A DNA stretch of 64,000 bases from Massilia aurea (GCF_024753205.1 NZ_JANUGZ010000003.1:951934-1015933); one strand, 5' to 3'; positions 31,091-41,863 are shown, counted from the stretch's first letter. The notes: generated from the letters alone by a model not told the origin. Numbers and translations: made by a program.

Positions 31091-32035
31091 TTATCCAAGT
31101 ACTTTCTGTTCAACCGCGTCGATGAACATCGCGGCCACGTCAAAACCGGTCTGGTCGAAGATCTCCTGGAAGCAGGTCGGGCTGGTCACGTTCACTTCGG
31201 TCAGGTTCTCGCCGATCACGTCCAATCCTACCAGTAACAGGCCACGCTCGGCCAGCAACGGGCCGAGGGCTTCGGCGATCTCGCGATCACGCTCGCTGAT
31301 CGGCTGCGCCACGCCGATGCCGCCGGCGGCCAGGTTGCCGCGCACTTCGCCGTTTTGCGGAATCCGCGCCAGCACGAATGGCACCGGCTTGCCGCCGATG
31401 ACCAGCACGCGCTTGTCGCCCTTGTCGATCGCCGGGATGAATTTCTGGGCCATGATCGTGTAACGGCCATTGGCCGTCAGCGTCTCGATGATCGAACCCA
31501 GATTGAGCGCGTCGCTTTTGACCCGGAAGATGCCGGCGCCGCCCATGCCGTCGAGCGGCTTGAAGATCACGTCGCCATGCTTGGCGTGGAAGGCGCGCAG
31601 GCGCGCTTCATCCGACGTGACCATCGTTGGCGACGTGTATTGGCTGAACTGGCCAATCGCCAGTTTTTCGTTGTGATCGCGGATCGCCGACGGGCTGTTG
31701 ATCACGCAGGCGCCTTGGCGCACGGCCAGTTCGAGCAGGTAGGTGCCGTAGACGTATTCCATGTCGAACGGCGGGTCCTTGCGCTCGATGATCGCGTCGA
31801 ACTCGGACAGCTTCACGTCGACGGCAGTATCGGCCGTGTACCAGACATCCGGCTCGCCCGTCAGGTGGATCTGCATCACGCGCGCGCTGACGATGCCTTC
31901 TTCGAGCACCATGTCGCGCTGTTCGAAGAAGTACAGGGCATGACCGCGCCGGGCCGCCTCGCGCATCATGGCGAAGGTCGAATCCTTGTAAATCTTGAAT
32001 CCGGACAGCGGGTCGGCGAGAAAAGCGATTTTCAT
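31091..32035 (-). CDS. gshB: Glutathione synthetase
   Basis: 314 aa. ATP-grasp enzyme joining gamma-Glu-Cys and Gly. FLADPLSGFKIYKDSTF at the N terminus, KPLDGMGGAGIFR (about 155) and EVNVTSPTC (about 285) are diagnostic. Length is normal. It lies 88 bp downstream of gshA and 4 bp upstream of the IIA gene. Confidence 0.96.
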   Translation of the reverse strand: MKIAFLADPLSGFKIYKDSTFAMMREAARRGHALYFFEQRDMVLEEGIVSARVMQIHLTGEPDVWYTADTAVDVKLSEFDAIIERKDPPFDMEYVYGTYLLELAVRQGACVINSPSAIRDHNEKLAIGQFSQYTSPTMVTSDEARLRAFHAKHGDVIFKPLDGMGGAGIFRVKSDALNLGSIIETLTANGRYTIMAQKFIPAIDKGDKRVLVIGGKPVPFVLARIPQNGEVRGNLAAGGIGVAQPISERDREIAEALGPLLAERGLLLVGLDVIGENLTEVNVTSPTCFQEIFDQTGFDVAAMFIDAVEQKVLG

Positions 32036-32123
32036 GGGGCGTCCAATCGATGTAATACCTTGATTTTAGCCCGAAACGGCAAACCTCGCGGACCAAGCCC
32101 CGAGGTTTGCCGGACGCAGTGCG

Positions 32124-33425
32124 TCAGTACACTTCCGGATTCGGATCGGTGCGTTCGAGTTCGAGCGATGCGGCCAGCATGCCCAGGCGCGCGACCACGC
32201 CGTACACGTAAAAGCGGTTGGGCGCGGCGGTGCCCGGCTTGGCCTTCGGATCGGGCATCGCGTGCTGCTGCGCGAACGCCAGCGGCACGAACTGCGAACC
32301 GGGCGCATTGAGGTTCTGGTCGATGCCGCGCTCGGCGTGCACGCGGTAGAAGCCACCCACAACATAGCGGTCGATCATGTAGACGACCGGTTCGGCGACC
32401 GCGTCGTCGATCGATTCGAAGGTGGGCACGCCTTCCTGGATGATCAGATCGGTCACGGCCACGCCATCCTTGACCACCGACATGCGCGCGCGCTGGGCCG
32501 GGGTCAGGTCGCGCACTTCGCTCGCGTCCTTGATGGTCATGATGCCCATGCCATAGGTGCCGGCGTCGGGCTTGAGGATCACGAAGGGCTTGCGCTCCTT
32601 CATGCCGTATTCCTTGTACTTCTTCTTGATCTTCGAGAACAGCGCCGAGACGTCGTCGGCCAGCGCTTCGGTGCCGACGTTCTCGCGCAGGTCGACTTCG
32701 GCGCAGGTGCTGTGCAGCGGGTTGACCAGCCACGGATCGATGTCGATCAGCTTGCCGAACTTCTTGGCCACTTCGTCCAGCGCCTTGAGGTGGTTGCTCT
32801 TGCGGCGCAGCGCCCAGCCGGCGTGCAGCGGGGGCAGCAAGGCCTGTTCGTGGACGTTTTCGAGGATCGACGGGATGCCGGCCGACAGGTCATTGTTGAG
32901 CAGGATGGTGCACGGGTCGAAGTCAGGCAGGCCGACGCGGCGGCCATTGCTTGATCGCACGAGCGGTTCGAGCACGAGCATATTGCCGTCAGGCAGCGCC
33001 AGCGGGGTCGGCTCGGTGATCTCGGGCGAGAACGTGCCAAGGCGGACATGCAAGCCGGTCTGGCGGAAGATCTGCATCAGGCGCGCGACGTTCTGCAGGT
33101 AGATCGGGCTGCGGCGGTCGGCGTCCGGCACCAGCAGCAGGTTGCGCGCGTCGGGGCAATACTTGTCGACGGCGGCCATGGCCGCCTGCACCGTCAGCGG
33201 CAGCATCTCGCTGGCCAGGTTGTTGAAGCCGCCCGGGAACAGGTTGGTGTCCACCGGTGCGAGCTTGTAGCCGGCATTTCGCAGATCGACCGAGCAATAA
33301 AATGGCGGCGTGTGCTCCTGCCACTCGAGGCGGAACCAGCGCTCGATGGCAGGCGTGGCTTCGAGGATTTTCTTTTCCAGGTCCAGCAAAGGACCGGTCT
33401 GGGCGGTGGCGAGGTGCGGAACCAT
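32124..33425 (-). CDS. gshA: Glutamate-cysteine ligase, proteobacterial type
   Basis: 433 aa. Makes gamma-Glu-Cys for glutathione. It is of the ~430-aa betaproteobacterial type, not the E. coli GshA type: N-terminal VDLRNAGYKLAPVDTNLFPGG (two runs joined at about residues 47-67) and an ATP-binding KPDAGTYGMGIM segment (about 288). It is the first gene of the gsh-PTS operon. Confidence 0.93.
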   Translation of the reverse strand: MVPHLATAQTGPLLDLEKKILEATPAIERWFRLEWQEHTPPFYCSVDLRNAGYKLAPVDTNLFPGGFNNLASEMLPLTVQAAMAAVDKYCPDARNLLLVPDADRRSPIYLQNVARLMQIFRQTGLHVRLGTFSPEITEPTPLALPDGNMLVLEPLVRSSNGRRVGLPDFDPCTILLNNDLSAGIPSILENVHEQALLPPLHAGWALRRKSNHLKALDEVAKKFGKLIDIDPWLVNPLHSTCAEVDLRENVGTEALADDVSALFSKIKKKYKEYGMKERKPFVILKPDAGTYGMGIMTIKDASEVRDLTPAQRARMSVVKDGVAVTDLIIQEGVPTFESIDDAVAEPVVYMIDRYVVGGFYRVHAERGIDQNLNAPGSQFVPLAFAQQHAMPDPKAKPGTAAPNRFYVYGVVARLGMLAASLELERTDPNPEVY

Positions 33426-33524
33426 TGATTGGACGTCCTTGTTGTGCGCTTCTTGTTGTTAATTTAACTTGGGAATCGCATATGGGGTTGGTCCGGGTAT
33501 TTTAAAGGGCAATGCGAAGAATGC

Positions 33525-33562
33525 AAAAAACGCCGTCCCCGCTTGTGCGGAGACGACGTTTT
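33525..33562 (-). terminator. Terminator after amtB
   Basis: On the minus strand the stem AAAACG-CGTC-CCGC (interrupted by single mismatches) folds around a 4-nt loop at 33543-33546. It is followed by six T residues (33530-33525). It lies 25 bp beyond the amtB stop and could also work leftward-facing only; the plus side lacks an equal T run. Confidence 0.8.
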
Positions 33563-33587
33563 CAGGGACCAGCGACGACGGAGCGGA

Positions 33588-34988
33588 TCAGTAACGGTAA
33601 GCCGACTCGCCGTGGCTCGTGATGTCCAGGCCTTCGCGTTCCTCTTCTTCCGGCACACGCAGACCGATCACGATATCCACCAGCTTGAAGGCGATGAAGG
33701 CGACGACGGCCGACCAGATGACGGTCACGCCGATTGCATGGGCCTGGATCCACAGCTGGCCGACGATCGAGTAGCTCGTGTTCATCGCATTGGTCGTGTA
33801 ATCCCACACGCCCTGCCCGCCTAGTGCCGGCGACGCAAACACACCGGTCAGCATCGCGCCGAGGATACCGCCCACGCCGTGCACGCCGAACACGTCGAGC
33901 GAATCGTCAGCGCGCAGCAGGCGCTTCAGACCCGTCACGCCCCACAGGCAGACGATACCGGCCAGCAGGCCGATGACCAGCGCGCCCATCGGACCGACGA
34001 AGCCGGCGCCCGGGGTGATGGCCACCAGGCCCGACACGGCGCCCGATGCGGCGCCCAGCATCGATGGCTTGTGCTTGAAGACCCACTCGCCCAGCACCCA
34101 GGTGAGGGTCGCGCCGGCAGTGGCCAGCAGCGTGTTCAGGAACGCCAGTGCCGCCACGTCGCCTGCTTCGAGCGCCGAGCCGGCATTGAAGCCGAACCAG
34201 CCGACCCACAGCAGCGACGCGCCGACCATCGTCATCGGCAGCGAGTGTGGCGCCATCGATTCACGGCCGTAGCCGATCCGCTTGCCGATCACATAAGCGC
34301 CCACCAGGCCGGCCACGGCCGAGTTGATGTGCACCACGGTGCCGCCCGCGAAGTCGAGCGCGCCCTGCTGCCACAGGTAGCCAGCAGCTGCAGTAACGGT
34401 TTGCAGCGACGCAGCGTCGGTGATGGCGTCAGGACCGGCCCAGAACCAGACCATGTGCGCGACCGGCAGGTAGCCGAACGTGAACCACAGCACGACGAAC
34501 ACCAGCACGGCCGCGAACTTGGCGCGCTCGGCAAAGGCGCCGACGATCAGCGCGCAGGTAATCGCTGCGAAGGTGCCCTGGAAGGCGACGAAGATGAATT
34601 CGGGGATCATCGTCTCTTTGCTGAAGGTCGCGGCCATCGCAAACTTGCCGGCGACCGGATCCCAGATGCCTTGCAGGAAGGCGCGGTCGAAGCCGCCGAT
34701 GAACGCGTTGCCCTGCGTGAAGGCCAGCGAGTAGCCGTACAGGCACCACAGCACGATCACGAGGGCAAACACCATCATCACCTGCATCAGCACCGACAGC
34801 ATGTTCTTGGCGCGCACCAGGCCGCCGTAGAACAGCGCCAGGCCGGGAATGGTCATCAGGATCACCAGCAGCGTGGCGACGAACATCCAGGCCGTATCCC
34901 CCTTGTTGATGGACGGCGCCGCCATGGCCGGCAGGGCAACGCCCAGGCCCAGCAAGGCGGTCAGTATCGTTGTAGTTATGCGCTTCAT
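33588..34988 (-). CDS. amtB: Ammonium transporter
   Basis: 466 aa. Signal peptide-like first helix followed by eleven predicted membrane segments. Amt signatures are visible: DTAWMFVATLLVILMTIPGL-type start, GGTVVHINSAVAGLVGAYVIG (about 220-240, pore His), and DDSLDVFGVHGVGGILGA (about 365, second pore His). It takes up ammonium and is gated by GlnK. It begins 14 bp after glnK and ends before a clear terminator. Confidence 0.96.
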   Translation of the reverse strand: MKRITTTILTALLGLGVALPAMAAPSINKGDTAWMFVATLLVILMTIPGLALFYGGLVRAKNMLSVLMQVMMVFALVIVLWCLYGYSLAFTQGNAFIGGFDRAFLQGIWDPVAGKFAMAATFSKETMIPEFIFVAFQGTFAAITCALIVGAFAERAKFAAVLVFVVLWFTFGYLPVAHMVWFWAGPDAITDAASLQTVTAAAGYLWQQGALDFAGGTVVHINSAVAGLVGAYVIGKRIGYGRESMAPHSLPMTMVGASLLWVGWFGFNAGSALEAGDVAALAFLNTLLATAGATLTWVLGEWVFKHKPSMLGAASGAVSGLVAITPGAGFVGPMGALVIGLLAGIVCLWGVTGLKRLLRADDSLDVFGVHGVGGILGAMLTGVFASPALGGQGVWDYTTNAMNTSYSIVGQLWIQAHAIGVTVIWSAVVAFIAFKLVDIVIGLRVPEEEEREGLDITSHGESAYRY

Positions 34989-35002
34989 GAAAACATTCCC
35001 TC

Positions 35003-36095
<1,093 letters not shown>

Positions 36096-36171
36096 GACAA
36101 ACCCCTTGATGAACAACATGAAAAATGACTGCTTGTGGATCCTCGTGATGTTCTTTATCTATGGTTTATTT

Positions 36172-36187
36172 AGCAGGATGCGTGCCA
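36172..36187 (-). promoter_or_regulatory. Sigma-54 (RpoN) promoter of porin-glnK-amtB
   Basis: Reading the minus strand, TGGCACG-CATC-CTGCT matches the consensus TGGCACG-N4-TTGCW with a single deviation and the correct GG-to-GC spacing. The predicted transcription start lies near 36,160, about 65 nt before the porin ATG. Confidence 0.82.
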
Positions 36188-36332
36188 GCTCATAACCAGC
36201 TCATAGCCACCTCATAAACGGGAAAAAGGTCCTTGTTTTTTTGGTAAACACGCCCCACATCGGTTTTGCTACAACACAACGGACCGCACACGGCACCCAG
36301 ACGGCCGTTCGGCGCACTACATCAGGTCACAT

Positions 36333-36349
36333 TGCACCATCATGGAGCG
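36333..36349. promoter_or_regulatory. NtrC-like binding site upstream of the sigma-54 promoter
   Basis: TGCACCATCATGGAGCG approximates the NtrC palindrome (GCACC-N5-GGTGC) with one mismatch in the right half. It lies about 146 bp upstream of the -24 element, a usual enhancer distance. It also sits close to the ubiK start. Confidence 0.55.
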
Positions 36350-36377
36350 TGCGGCCTCGGCAGAAAGGGAAATGGAT

Positions 36378-36806
36378 ATGAGTAATAGCAACTTCTTCAG
36401 CGACTTGCAGGGCAAGATCAACCAGGCGCTCGAGAGCGGTCCGGCCAAGGACATTGAACGCAATGTGAAGGCAGCCATGACGTCGGGCTTTTCCAAGCTC
36501 GATCTGGTGACGCGCGAGGAATTCGATATCCAGGCCCAGGTGCTGGCCAAGACCCGCAGCAAGCTCGAAGCGCTCGAACTGCGCGTGAGCGAGCTCGAAG
36601 CCAAGCTGGGTGCAGGCAGCACCACGGCGTCGTCGGCAACCTCATCGGCAACCTCGGCGACAGCGGCCTCGGCATCGGCCGCTTTTCCGACCTCGGGCAG
36701 CTCGGCGATTCCAATGCCAGGCGCTGCGCCGTCGGCTACTGCGCCGTTCCCGGCCGCACCGGAAGACCCGACGATCGTCGTGCCGCCAACGCTCGACAAG
36801 CATTAA
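36378..36806 (+). CDS. ubiK: Ubiquinone biosynthesis accessory factor UbiK
   Basis: 142 aa from the ATG at 36378 (MSNSNFFSDLQGKINQ); an ATG two codons earlier (36372) is equally possible. Residues 1-85 match the BMFP/UbiK family: an amphipathic helix then a coiled coil (VTREEFDIQAQVLAKTRSKL) that trimerises. The remaining ~55 residues are a Ser/Ala/Thr/Pro-rich tail. UbiK with UbiJ supports ubiquinone synthesis (family knowledge). Divergent from the porin operon. Confidence 0.87.
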   Translation: MSNSNFFSDLQGKINQALESGPAKDIERNVKAAMTSGFSKLDLVTREEFDIQAQVLAKTRSKLEALELRVSELEAKLGAGSTTASSATSSATSATAASASAAFPTSGSSAIPMPGAAPSATAPFPAAPEDPTIVVPPTLDKH

Positions 36807-36868
36807 ACAGTTACCAGCGTCTATTTGAACGCGTGGGCGGGAAACCCGCCCACCCTACTGCCCAGTTT

Positions 36869-39800
36869 TCAATCGATGCTGACTTCCTTGCGGTTGTCAC
36901 GCGCCACGCGGTCGATCAGCTTGTTGTACGGGTCGATACCCACATCGAACGGCTGCTCCTTGACGGTCACCGTCACAGTCGGATTCTCGCCCCGTAATAC
37001 GCGCTTCTCCAATAACAGCACCCGCTCGTCCGACTCCTTGGCATCCTCCGCGCGCGCGAACACGCCGATCTCCACCGCCTCGTCATAGGTGCGCGGCGTT
37101 TCCTGTCCCTTGCCGTCGGCCTGCATCTTCGCCAGATGCAGTTTCATCGTCACGTCCCACTGTCCGTCCGGGCGCTTGACGGCCTTCGCATCGGTTACGC
37201 GGTTATCGTAGAAGACGATGCGTTCGAACAGGTCGGCGATCAGCGCGTGCTTGCCGACCGGAGCTTCGGCGCGGATGTAGTCGACCAGTTCGGCGGATGT
37301 CGCAAACGGCGCCTCCTGATAGCCCTTGTCCTGCAGGAAGCGCTTGAGGGCGCGGTTGAGCGCCGCTTCACCGATCTCGTCGCGCAGGCGGTAAAAGACC
37401 AGGCTGCCCTTGCGGTAGTGGATGTAGTCCTGGTTCTCCACGCGCACTAGCGGCAGCTCCTCGATCTTTTCGGCGCCGCGCGAACTGAGATAGCGGTCCA
37501 GTTCATAGCGCAGGAAACGGCGCATCTGGTGCGGGCCGTATTCCTTCTCCATCACCATCAGCGCCGAGTACTGCGCCAGCGATTCGATCAGCATGCTCGC
37601 GCCCTGCACATTCGCGGCCGTGACCTGGTGGCCCCACCACTGGTGCGCCATCTCGTGCGCCGTCACGTAGAACACGTAGTCGATGTCCTCTTTGTCGCGC
37701 AGGTCGGCGATGAAGCCGATCGATTCCGAGAACGGGATCGTGTTGGCGAACGATTGCGCGAAGCGCTGGTAGTTCGGGAATTCCAGGATGCGCACCTGCT
37801 TGTGCTGGTACGGCGTGAACTGGGTCGTGAAGTAGTCGAGCGACTTTTGCGTGCCCGCGATCATCCGGTCGACGTTGTAGACGTGCTTCGGATCGTGATA
37901 GATCTCGATCGGGATGCCGTGCCAATCGCTTTTCTTGACCTGCCAGTTGGCCGAGAGGTAGGCGAAGAACGGCATCATCTTCTGGTCCATCTTGTAGCGA
38001 TAGTAGTTGCGGCCGTTTTCCTTCCACGCCTTTTGCAGGTAGCCCGGTGCCAGCGCGATCTGGTCGCCGCTGGTGGAGACGGTGGTATCGAAGCTGATCC
38101 AGTCGGCGTCATCCCCGAACATCGTGTTGGCGCGGGCCGCCTGGTTTTCAAGCTTGGCCATGCGCTCCGGCTCGCCCAGGCCGCGCTTGCGGCGCTCGTT
38201 GCGGTCCAGTAGTTCGAACTCGCTCTGGTAGCCGACCAGCGGGAAGAACTCGCGGTTGTTGAAGAACGTGCCATTCAGGTTGAGCGTGTCGCCCCTGCCC
38301 GCGTTGGAAAAACCGGGGCGGCGCACGTCGACCGTGAAGTCCAGCGCCAGGCGGGCGCCCGGCGCCGTCGGCTGCGCGAGCTTAAGTATCCGGAAGCCCG
38401 CCACCTGGTCATCCAGGACCACCGTGTGCGCGGGCAGGCCGGCAAACGTGGTCACGACGTCCGGATTGACCTGCAGGCGCAGCGTGTCAAGCGGCTGGCT
38501 CGTCTTGTTTTCGAAGACGTAACGGCCCTTGACCATCACGCGCCGCTCGGCCGGGTAGATGTCCACCGCAGCGCGCACATCGACGATCTTCACGTGCGGC
38601 AGGTCCTTGTACTTGCGGTAGGTCTTTTCGTATCTGGCCTGCTTGTCCATCGCCACGTTCTGCGCTTCGTAGCGGCCCAGCGTGACGGTATTGTGGAAGA
38701 TCCAGCCACCCACCAGCGCGAACGCGATCGTGCAGGCGGCCAGCGCAGCGCCCGATGCGCTTTTCAGGCGCCGCGTTGCTTCGCGCGTGCGGGTGCGCCA
38801 CTCGACCGACAGGCCGCGCACCCAGAACGCCTGGGCCACGATCAGGCCCGCCACGGCAAACAGGGTCCAGTACAGCGCGAACCACGACCAGCCTGCGATG
38901 AAGTGGCCGAAGCCGTTCATGTCCGAGTACGGCGTCTCGGGCAGCAGAGCGATGTTGTACAGGTTGTGATCGAAGTGCAGGACTGACAGGACGATTTGCG
39001 ACACGATCAGCACGATCATGAACAGGTAGCCCAGAAACTTGTTGTTCGTGACGACCTGCAGCGCCACGGCGATCAGCGCCATCAGGATGTACGGCGTGCC
39101 GGCCATGAACACGCCCTGCAGATACACCATCGGTTCGATCGGCGCCCCGCCCTTGTACAGCTGGATAGCGATCGCGGTCAGGATCCCGGCAAACAGGAAA
39201 GCCAGCACCACGCCCACGAGGGCCAGGCTCTTCGCCACCAGCGGCGCCCAGTTCGGCATTGGCATCGCGTCGCTCACGTCGGCGATGCCGGCCTGGCGCT
39301 CCTTGAAAATCAGTTCACCGGCGTAGAAGATCACGATGATGAGCAGCAGGAAGTTGTAGCTGCCCTTGAGCAGCTCGATCATCAGGTAGGTGCGCGGGTA
39401 GACGTCGGTGCCGAACATCTGGTGCAGCTGACTCGAGCTGCCCACCATATTGAGTACGCCGAACAGCAGCATGACCAGGAACGGCACGCTCTTGAAGACG
39501 GCTACGGCATCGAAGACGAAGATATGCCAGCACTGGGTCCAGCGCGTGCCGCGTGTGAAGCGCGGAGCGATGCGTGGCAGCGCGACGTGCGCCGGCGTGC
39601 CCGCTACCGGCGCTGCCGCTTTGGCCTTGCCGAACAGGCGCTTTCCGGTGCCGGCGCGCTGCGGCTTGAACAGCGCCAGCGTCAGGCCAAGCAGCGCCAG
39701 GCCGATCACGCTCCACAACAGCCGGTTGGCCAGCATATAGCCCCCGATGGCCGGCAGGCCGGCATTCGATTCGGCGGTGGAGAAGTAACGCGTAGCGCGG

Positions 39801-40450
39801 CCCAGGGCGCGCAGGCCGAACGGGTCGGCCAGCACGGCGAACCACTCGTTGTCGATATTGCCGGTGAATTTTCCGGCCAGGATCCACAGCACGAAGAACG
39901 CCATCACGCCGACATACACCATCATGATCGAGCGCGTCGTCGCGGCCAGCAGCATCAGCAAGGCGCCGATGAACAGCAGGTTCGGCATCACCAGCACGCA
40001 CAGCGCCCACAGGTAGGCGGCGCCGGGGAACGGCCCCACGCGCTCGGCGTCGATCCACGGCATCAGGGGACCGAGCATCATGCCCGCCACGATCACCGCG
40101 AAAATCACCATGCAGGCCAGCAGCCCCGCCAGGAAGCGGCCGACAAGGTAGTCGTGCTTTTTCATCGGCGTGGCAAACAGCATGTCGGAGATGCCGACGT
40201 CGCCATCGCGCAGCACCGAGCCGGCGATGAAGATGGTGACGACGAACATCGACATCAGGCTGAAGACGCCGAGCAGCTGTGCGACGACGACCGGCGCATT
40301 GCGATTGACGTTGCCGATGCTGCCGCCGATCTGGATCGCATCGGTGGTGGTCGCGCCAAAGGCCAGCGCGCCGAAGATCAGCGCGCACACCCACAACAAC
40401 GGCTGGCGCAGCTGGATGCCCAGCTCAAACTTGAAGAATTCGCGTAGCAT
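36869..40450 (-). CDS. ABC transporter permease fused to M1 aminopeptidase domain
   Basis: 1193 aa. Residues 1-590 hold about twelve to thirteen membrane segments in two ABC-2-type permease blocks (GDVGISDMLFATPMKKHDYL and ERQAGIADVSDAMPMPNW mark the two). After a further transmembrane helix (about 570-590) comes a large M1-peptidase region with HEXXH-type HEMAHQWWGHQ (about 931) and a downstream Glu in the ESLAQYSAL segment (about 955). The fusion is a known architecture in Proteobacteria and Bacteroidetes. The substrate is unknown. The ATP-binding partner is encoded 9 bp upstream, so the two form an exporter. Confidence 0.9.
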   Translation of the reverse strand: MLREFFKFELGIQLRQPLLWVCALIFGALAFGATTTDAIQIGGSIGNVNRNAPVVVAQLLGVFSLMSMFVVTIFIAGSVLRDGDVGISDMLFATPMKKHDYLVGRFLAGLLACMVIFAVIVAGMMLGPLMPWIDAERVGPFPGAAYLWALCVLVMPNLLFIGALLMLLAATTRSIMMVYVGVMAFFVLWILAGKFTGNIDNEWFAVLADPFGLRALGRATRYFSTAESNAGLPAIGGYMLANRLLWSVIGLALLGLTLALFKPQRAGTGKRLFGKAKAAAPVAGTPAHVALPRIAPRFTRGTRWTQCWHIFVFDAVAVFKSVPFLVMLLFGVLNMVGSSSQLHQMFGTDVYPRTYLMIELLKGSYNFLLLIIVIFYAGELIFKERQAGIADVSDAMPMPNWAPLVAKSLALVGVVLAFLFAGILTAIAIQLYKGGAPIEPMVYLQGVFMAGTPYILMALIAVALQVVTNNKFLGYLFMIVLIVSQIVLSVLHFDHNLYNIALLPETPYSDMNGFGHFIAGWSWFALYWTLFAVAGLIVAQAFWVRGLSVEWRTRTREATRRLKSASGAALAACTIAFALVGGWIFHNTVTLGRYEAQNVAMDKQARYEKTYRKYKDLPHVKIVDVRAAVDIYPAERRVMVKGRYVFENKTSQPLDTLRLQVNPDVVTTFAGLPAHTVVLDDQVAGFRILKLAQPTAPGARLALDFTVDVRRPGFSNAGRGDTLNLNGTFFNNREFFPLVGYQSEFELLDRNERRKRGLGEPERMAKLENQAARANTMFGDDADWISFDTTVSTSGDQIALAPGYLQKAWKENGRNYYRYKMDQKMMPFFAYLSANWQVKKSDWHGIPIEIYHDPKHVYNVDRMIAGTQKSLDYFTTQFTPYQHKQVRILEFPNYQRFAQSFANTIPFSESIGFIADLRDKEDIDYVFYVTAHEMAHQWWGHQVTAANVQGASMLIESLAQYSALMVMEKEYGPHQMRRFLRYELDRYLSSRGAEKIEELPLVRVENQDYIHYRKGSLVFYRLRDEIGEAALNRALKRFLQDKGYQEAPFATSAELVDYIRAEAPVGKHALIADLFERIVFYDNRVTDAKAVKRPDGQWDVTMKLHLAKMQADGKGQETPRTYDEAVEIGVFARAEDAKESDERVLLLEKRVLRGENPTVTVTVKEQPFDVGIDPYNKLIDRVARDNRKEVSID

Positions 40451-40459
40451 GCCGGCTCC

Positions 40460-41386
40460 TTACGCCACGACCGGTGCGGTGGATGCGGACGCCGCGCCGG
40501 TGGCCGAAGCGGCCGCGCGGCTGGCGTTGCGGATCTGGAGGAAGTAGACGTCTTCCAGGTCGGGCTCGACGCTGACGAAGCCGTCGTCCGGCTGCGACTC
40601 GGCGAACACGTTGATCTGCGGGCGCCCCGCCACCAGGCGCGTAGAGAGCACGTTGAAATCGCGCTGGTAGTCGGCCAGCGCATCCTGGCTGACGGTGCGC
40701 CGCCACACGCGGCTCCTGAGCGTGTCGATCGCAGCTTGCGGCTCGCCCTGCAGCAGCACGGTGCCTTTGGCGATCATCGCCATGCGCGGGCACAGATCGG
40801 TGACGTCTTCGACGATGTGGGTCGACAGGATCACGACCACCTGCTCGCCGATCTTGGCCAGCAGGTTCAGGAAGCGGTTGCGTTCATCGGGGTCCAGGCC
40901 TGCGGTTGGTTCGTCGACGATGACCAGGCGCGGCGCGCCAAGCAGCGCCTGGGCGATGCCGAAGCGCTGGCGCATGCCGCCCGAGAAGGTGCCCAGGCCG
41001 CGCGAGCGCGCTTCCCACAGATTGGTCTGGTGCAGCAGCGCTTCGACCATCTCCTTGCGCTCGCCCTTGGCCGTCAGGCCCTTGAGGACGGCAAAGTGGT
41101 TCAGCAGTTTTTCAGCGCTCACTTTGGGGTAGACGCCGAAGTCCTGCGGCAGGTAGCCGAGCTGGCGGCGCAGGCCTTCCTTGTCCTTCAACACATCCAC
41201 GCCGTTGAAATCGATGCTGCCGCTGTCGGGGTCCTGCAGCGTGGCAATGGTGCGCATCAGCGACGACTTGCCGGCACCGTTGGGCCCGAGCAGGCCGAAC
41301 ATGCCGTTGGGGATCTCGAGACTGACGTTGTTGATCGCCTTGACGCCGTTGGCATAGGTCTTGTTGAGCTGCTTGATCGATAGCAT
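40460..41386 (-). CDS. ABC transporter ATP-binding protein
   Basis: 308 aa. Walker A GPNGAGKSS (about 35-43), Q-loop in YLPQDFGVY, signature FSGGMRQRFG (about 133) and Walker B LVIVDEPTAGLDP (about 153-165), then a C-terminal ~80-residue extension typical of ABC-2 exporters. First gene of the two-gene operon with the permease-peptidase; divergent from comM. Confidence 0.93.
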   Translation of the reverse strand: MLSIKQLNKTYANGVKAINNVSLEIPNGMFGLLGPNGAGKSSLMRTIATLQDPDSGSIDFNGVDVLKDKEGLRRQLGYLPQDFGVYPKVSAEKLLNHFAVLKGLTAKGERKEMVEALLHQTNLWEARSRGLGTFSGGMRQRFGIAQALLGAPRLVIVDEPTAGLDPDERNRFLNLLAKIGEQVVVILSTHIVEDVTDLCPRMAMIAKGTVLLQGEPQAAIDTLRSRVWRRTVSQDALADYQRDFNVLSTRLVAGRPQINVFAESQPDDGFVSVEPDLEDVYFLQIRNASRAAASATGAASASTAPVVA

Positions 41387-41623
41387 GGACTGATTCTCCG
41401 GGGACGGTTGCGGTTGTGGTGCTGTTCACGATCAATGTAACGTTAACAAAAAGCAATGTCTGCATTTTGTGACAGACGGTATGAATTGCGGCATGAACGA
41501 CGAGAACCCGGGTATATGCATCGGTCATGAACGGGCAAGCGCGCGCACGCCTGTCCGCTCTCAAACGGTGGCGCAATGCCCGCTTTAGGATGGGGCACCC
41601 TGGCGTCATGCGGAAGGAATCCA

Positions 41624-41863
41624 ATGAGTCTTGCCGTCCTCAAAAGCCGCGCGCTGGCCGGCATGGCTGCGCCGCCCGTCAATGTCGAAGTGCATCTGGC
41701 CAACGGATTGCCCGGCTGGACGATCGTTGGCTTGCCCGACACCGAAGTGCGCGAAGCGAAGGACCGCGTGCGCGCGGCGCTGCAGAATTCGGGCTTCGAT
41801 ATTCCACCGCGCCGCATCACGATCAACCTCGCGCCGGCCGATCTGCCCAAGGAGTCGGGGTAA
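41624..41863 (+). pseudogene. comM: comM/yifB (Mg-chelatase-like ATPase), 5' fragment cut by the island
   Basis: Starts at the ATG at 41624 ([14 protein letters not shown]). About 79 residues match the ComM/YifB N terminus, ending at [10 protein letters not shown], where intact proteins continue into RFDLPIAL. A stop follows at once and the DNA composition changes. The normal protein is ~500 aa, a hexameric helicase for branch migration in natural transformation. The remainder is not found in this window and is expected beyond the island. comM is a known insertion hot spot in other bacteria. Confidence 0.85.

Noticed and set aside
38996..40447. 483-codon plus-strand ORF opposite the ABC permease
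   Set aside because: His/Gln/Arg-rich antisense translation of transmembrane segments.
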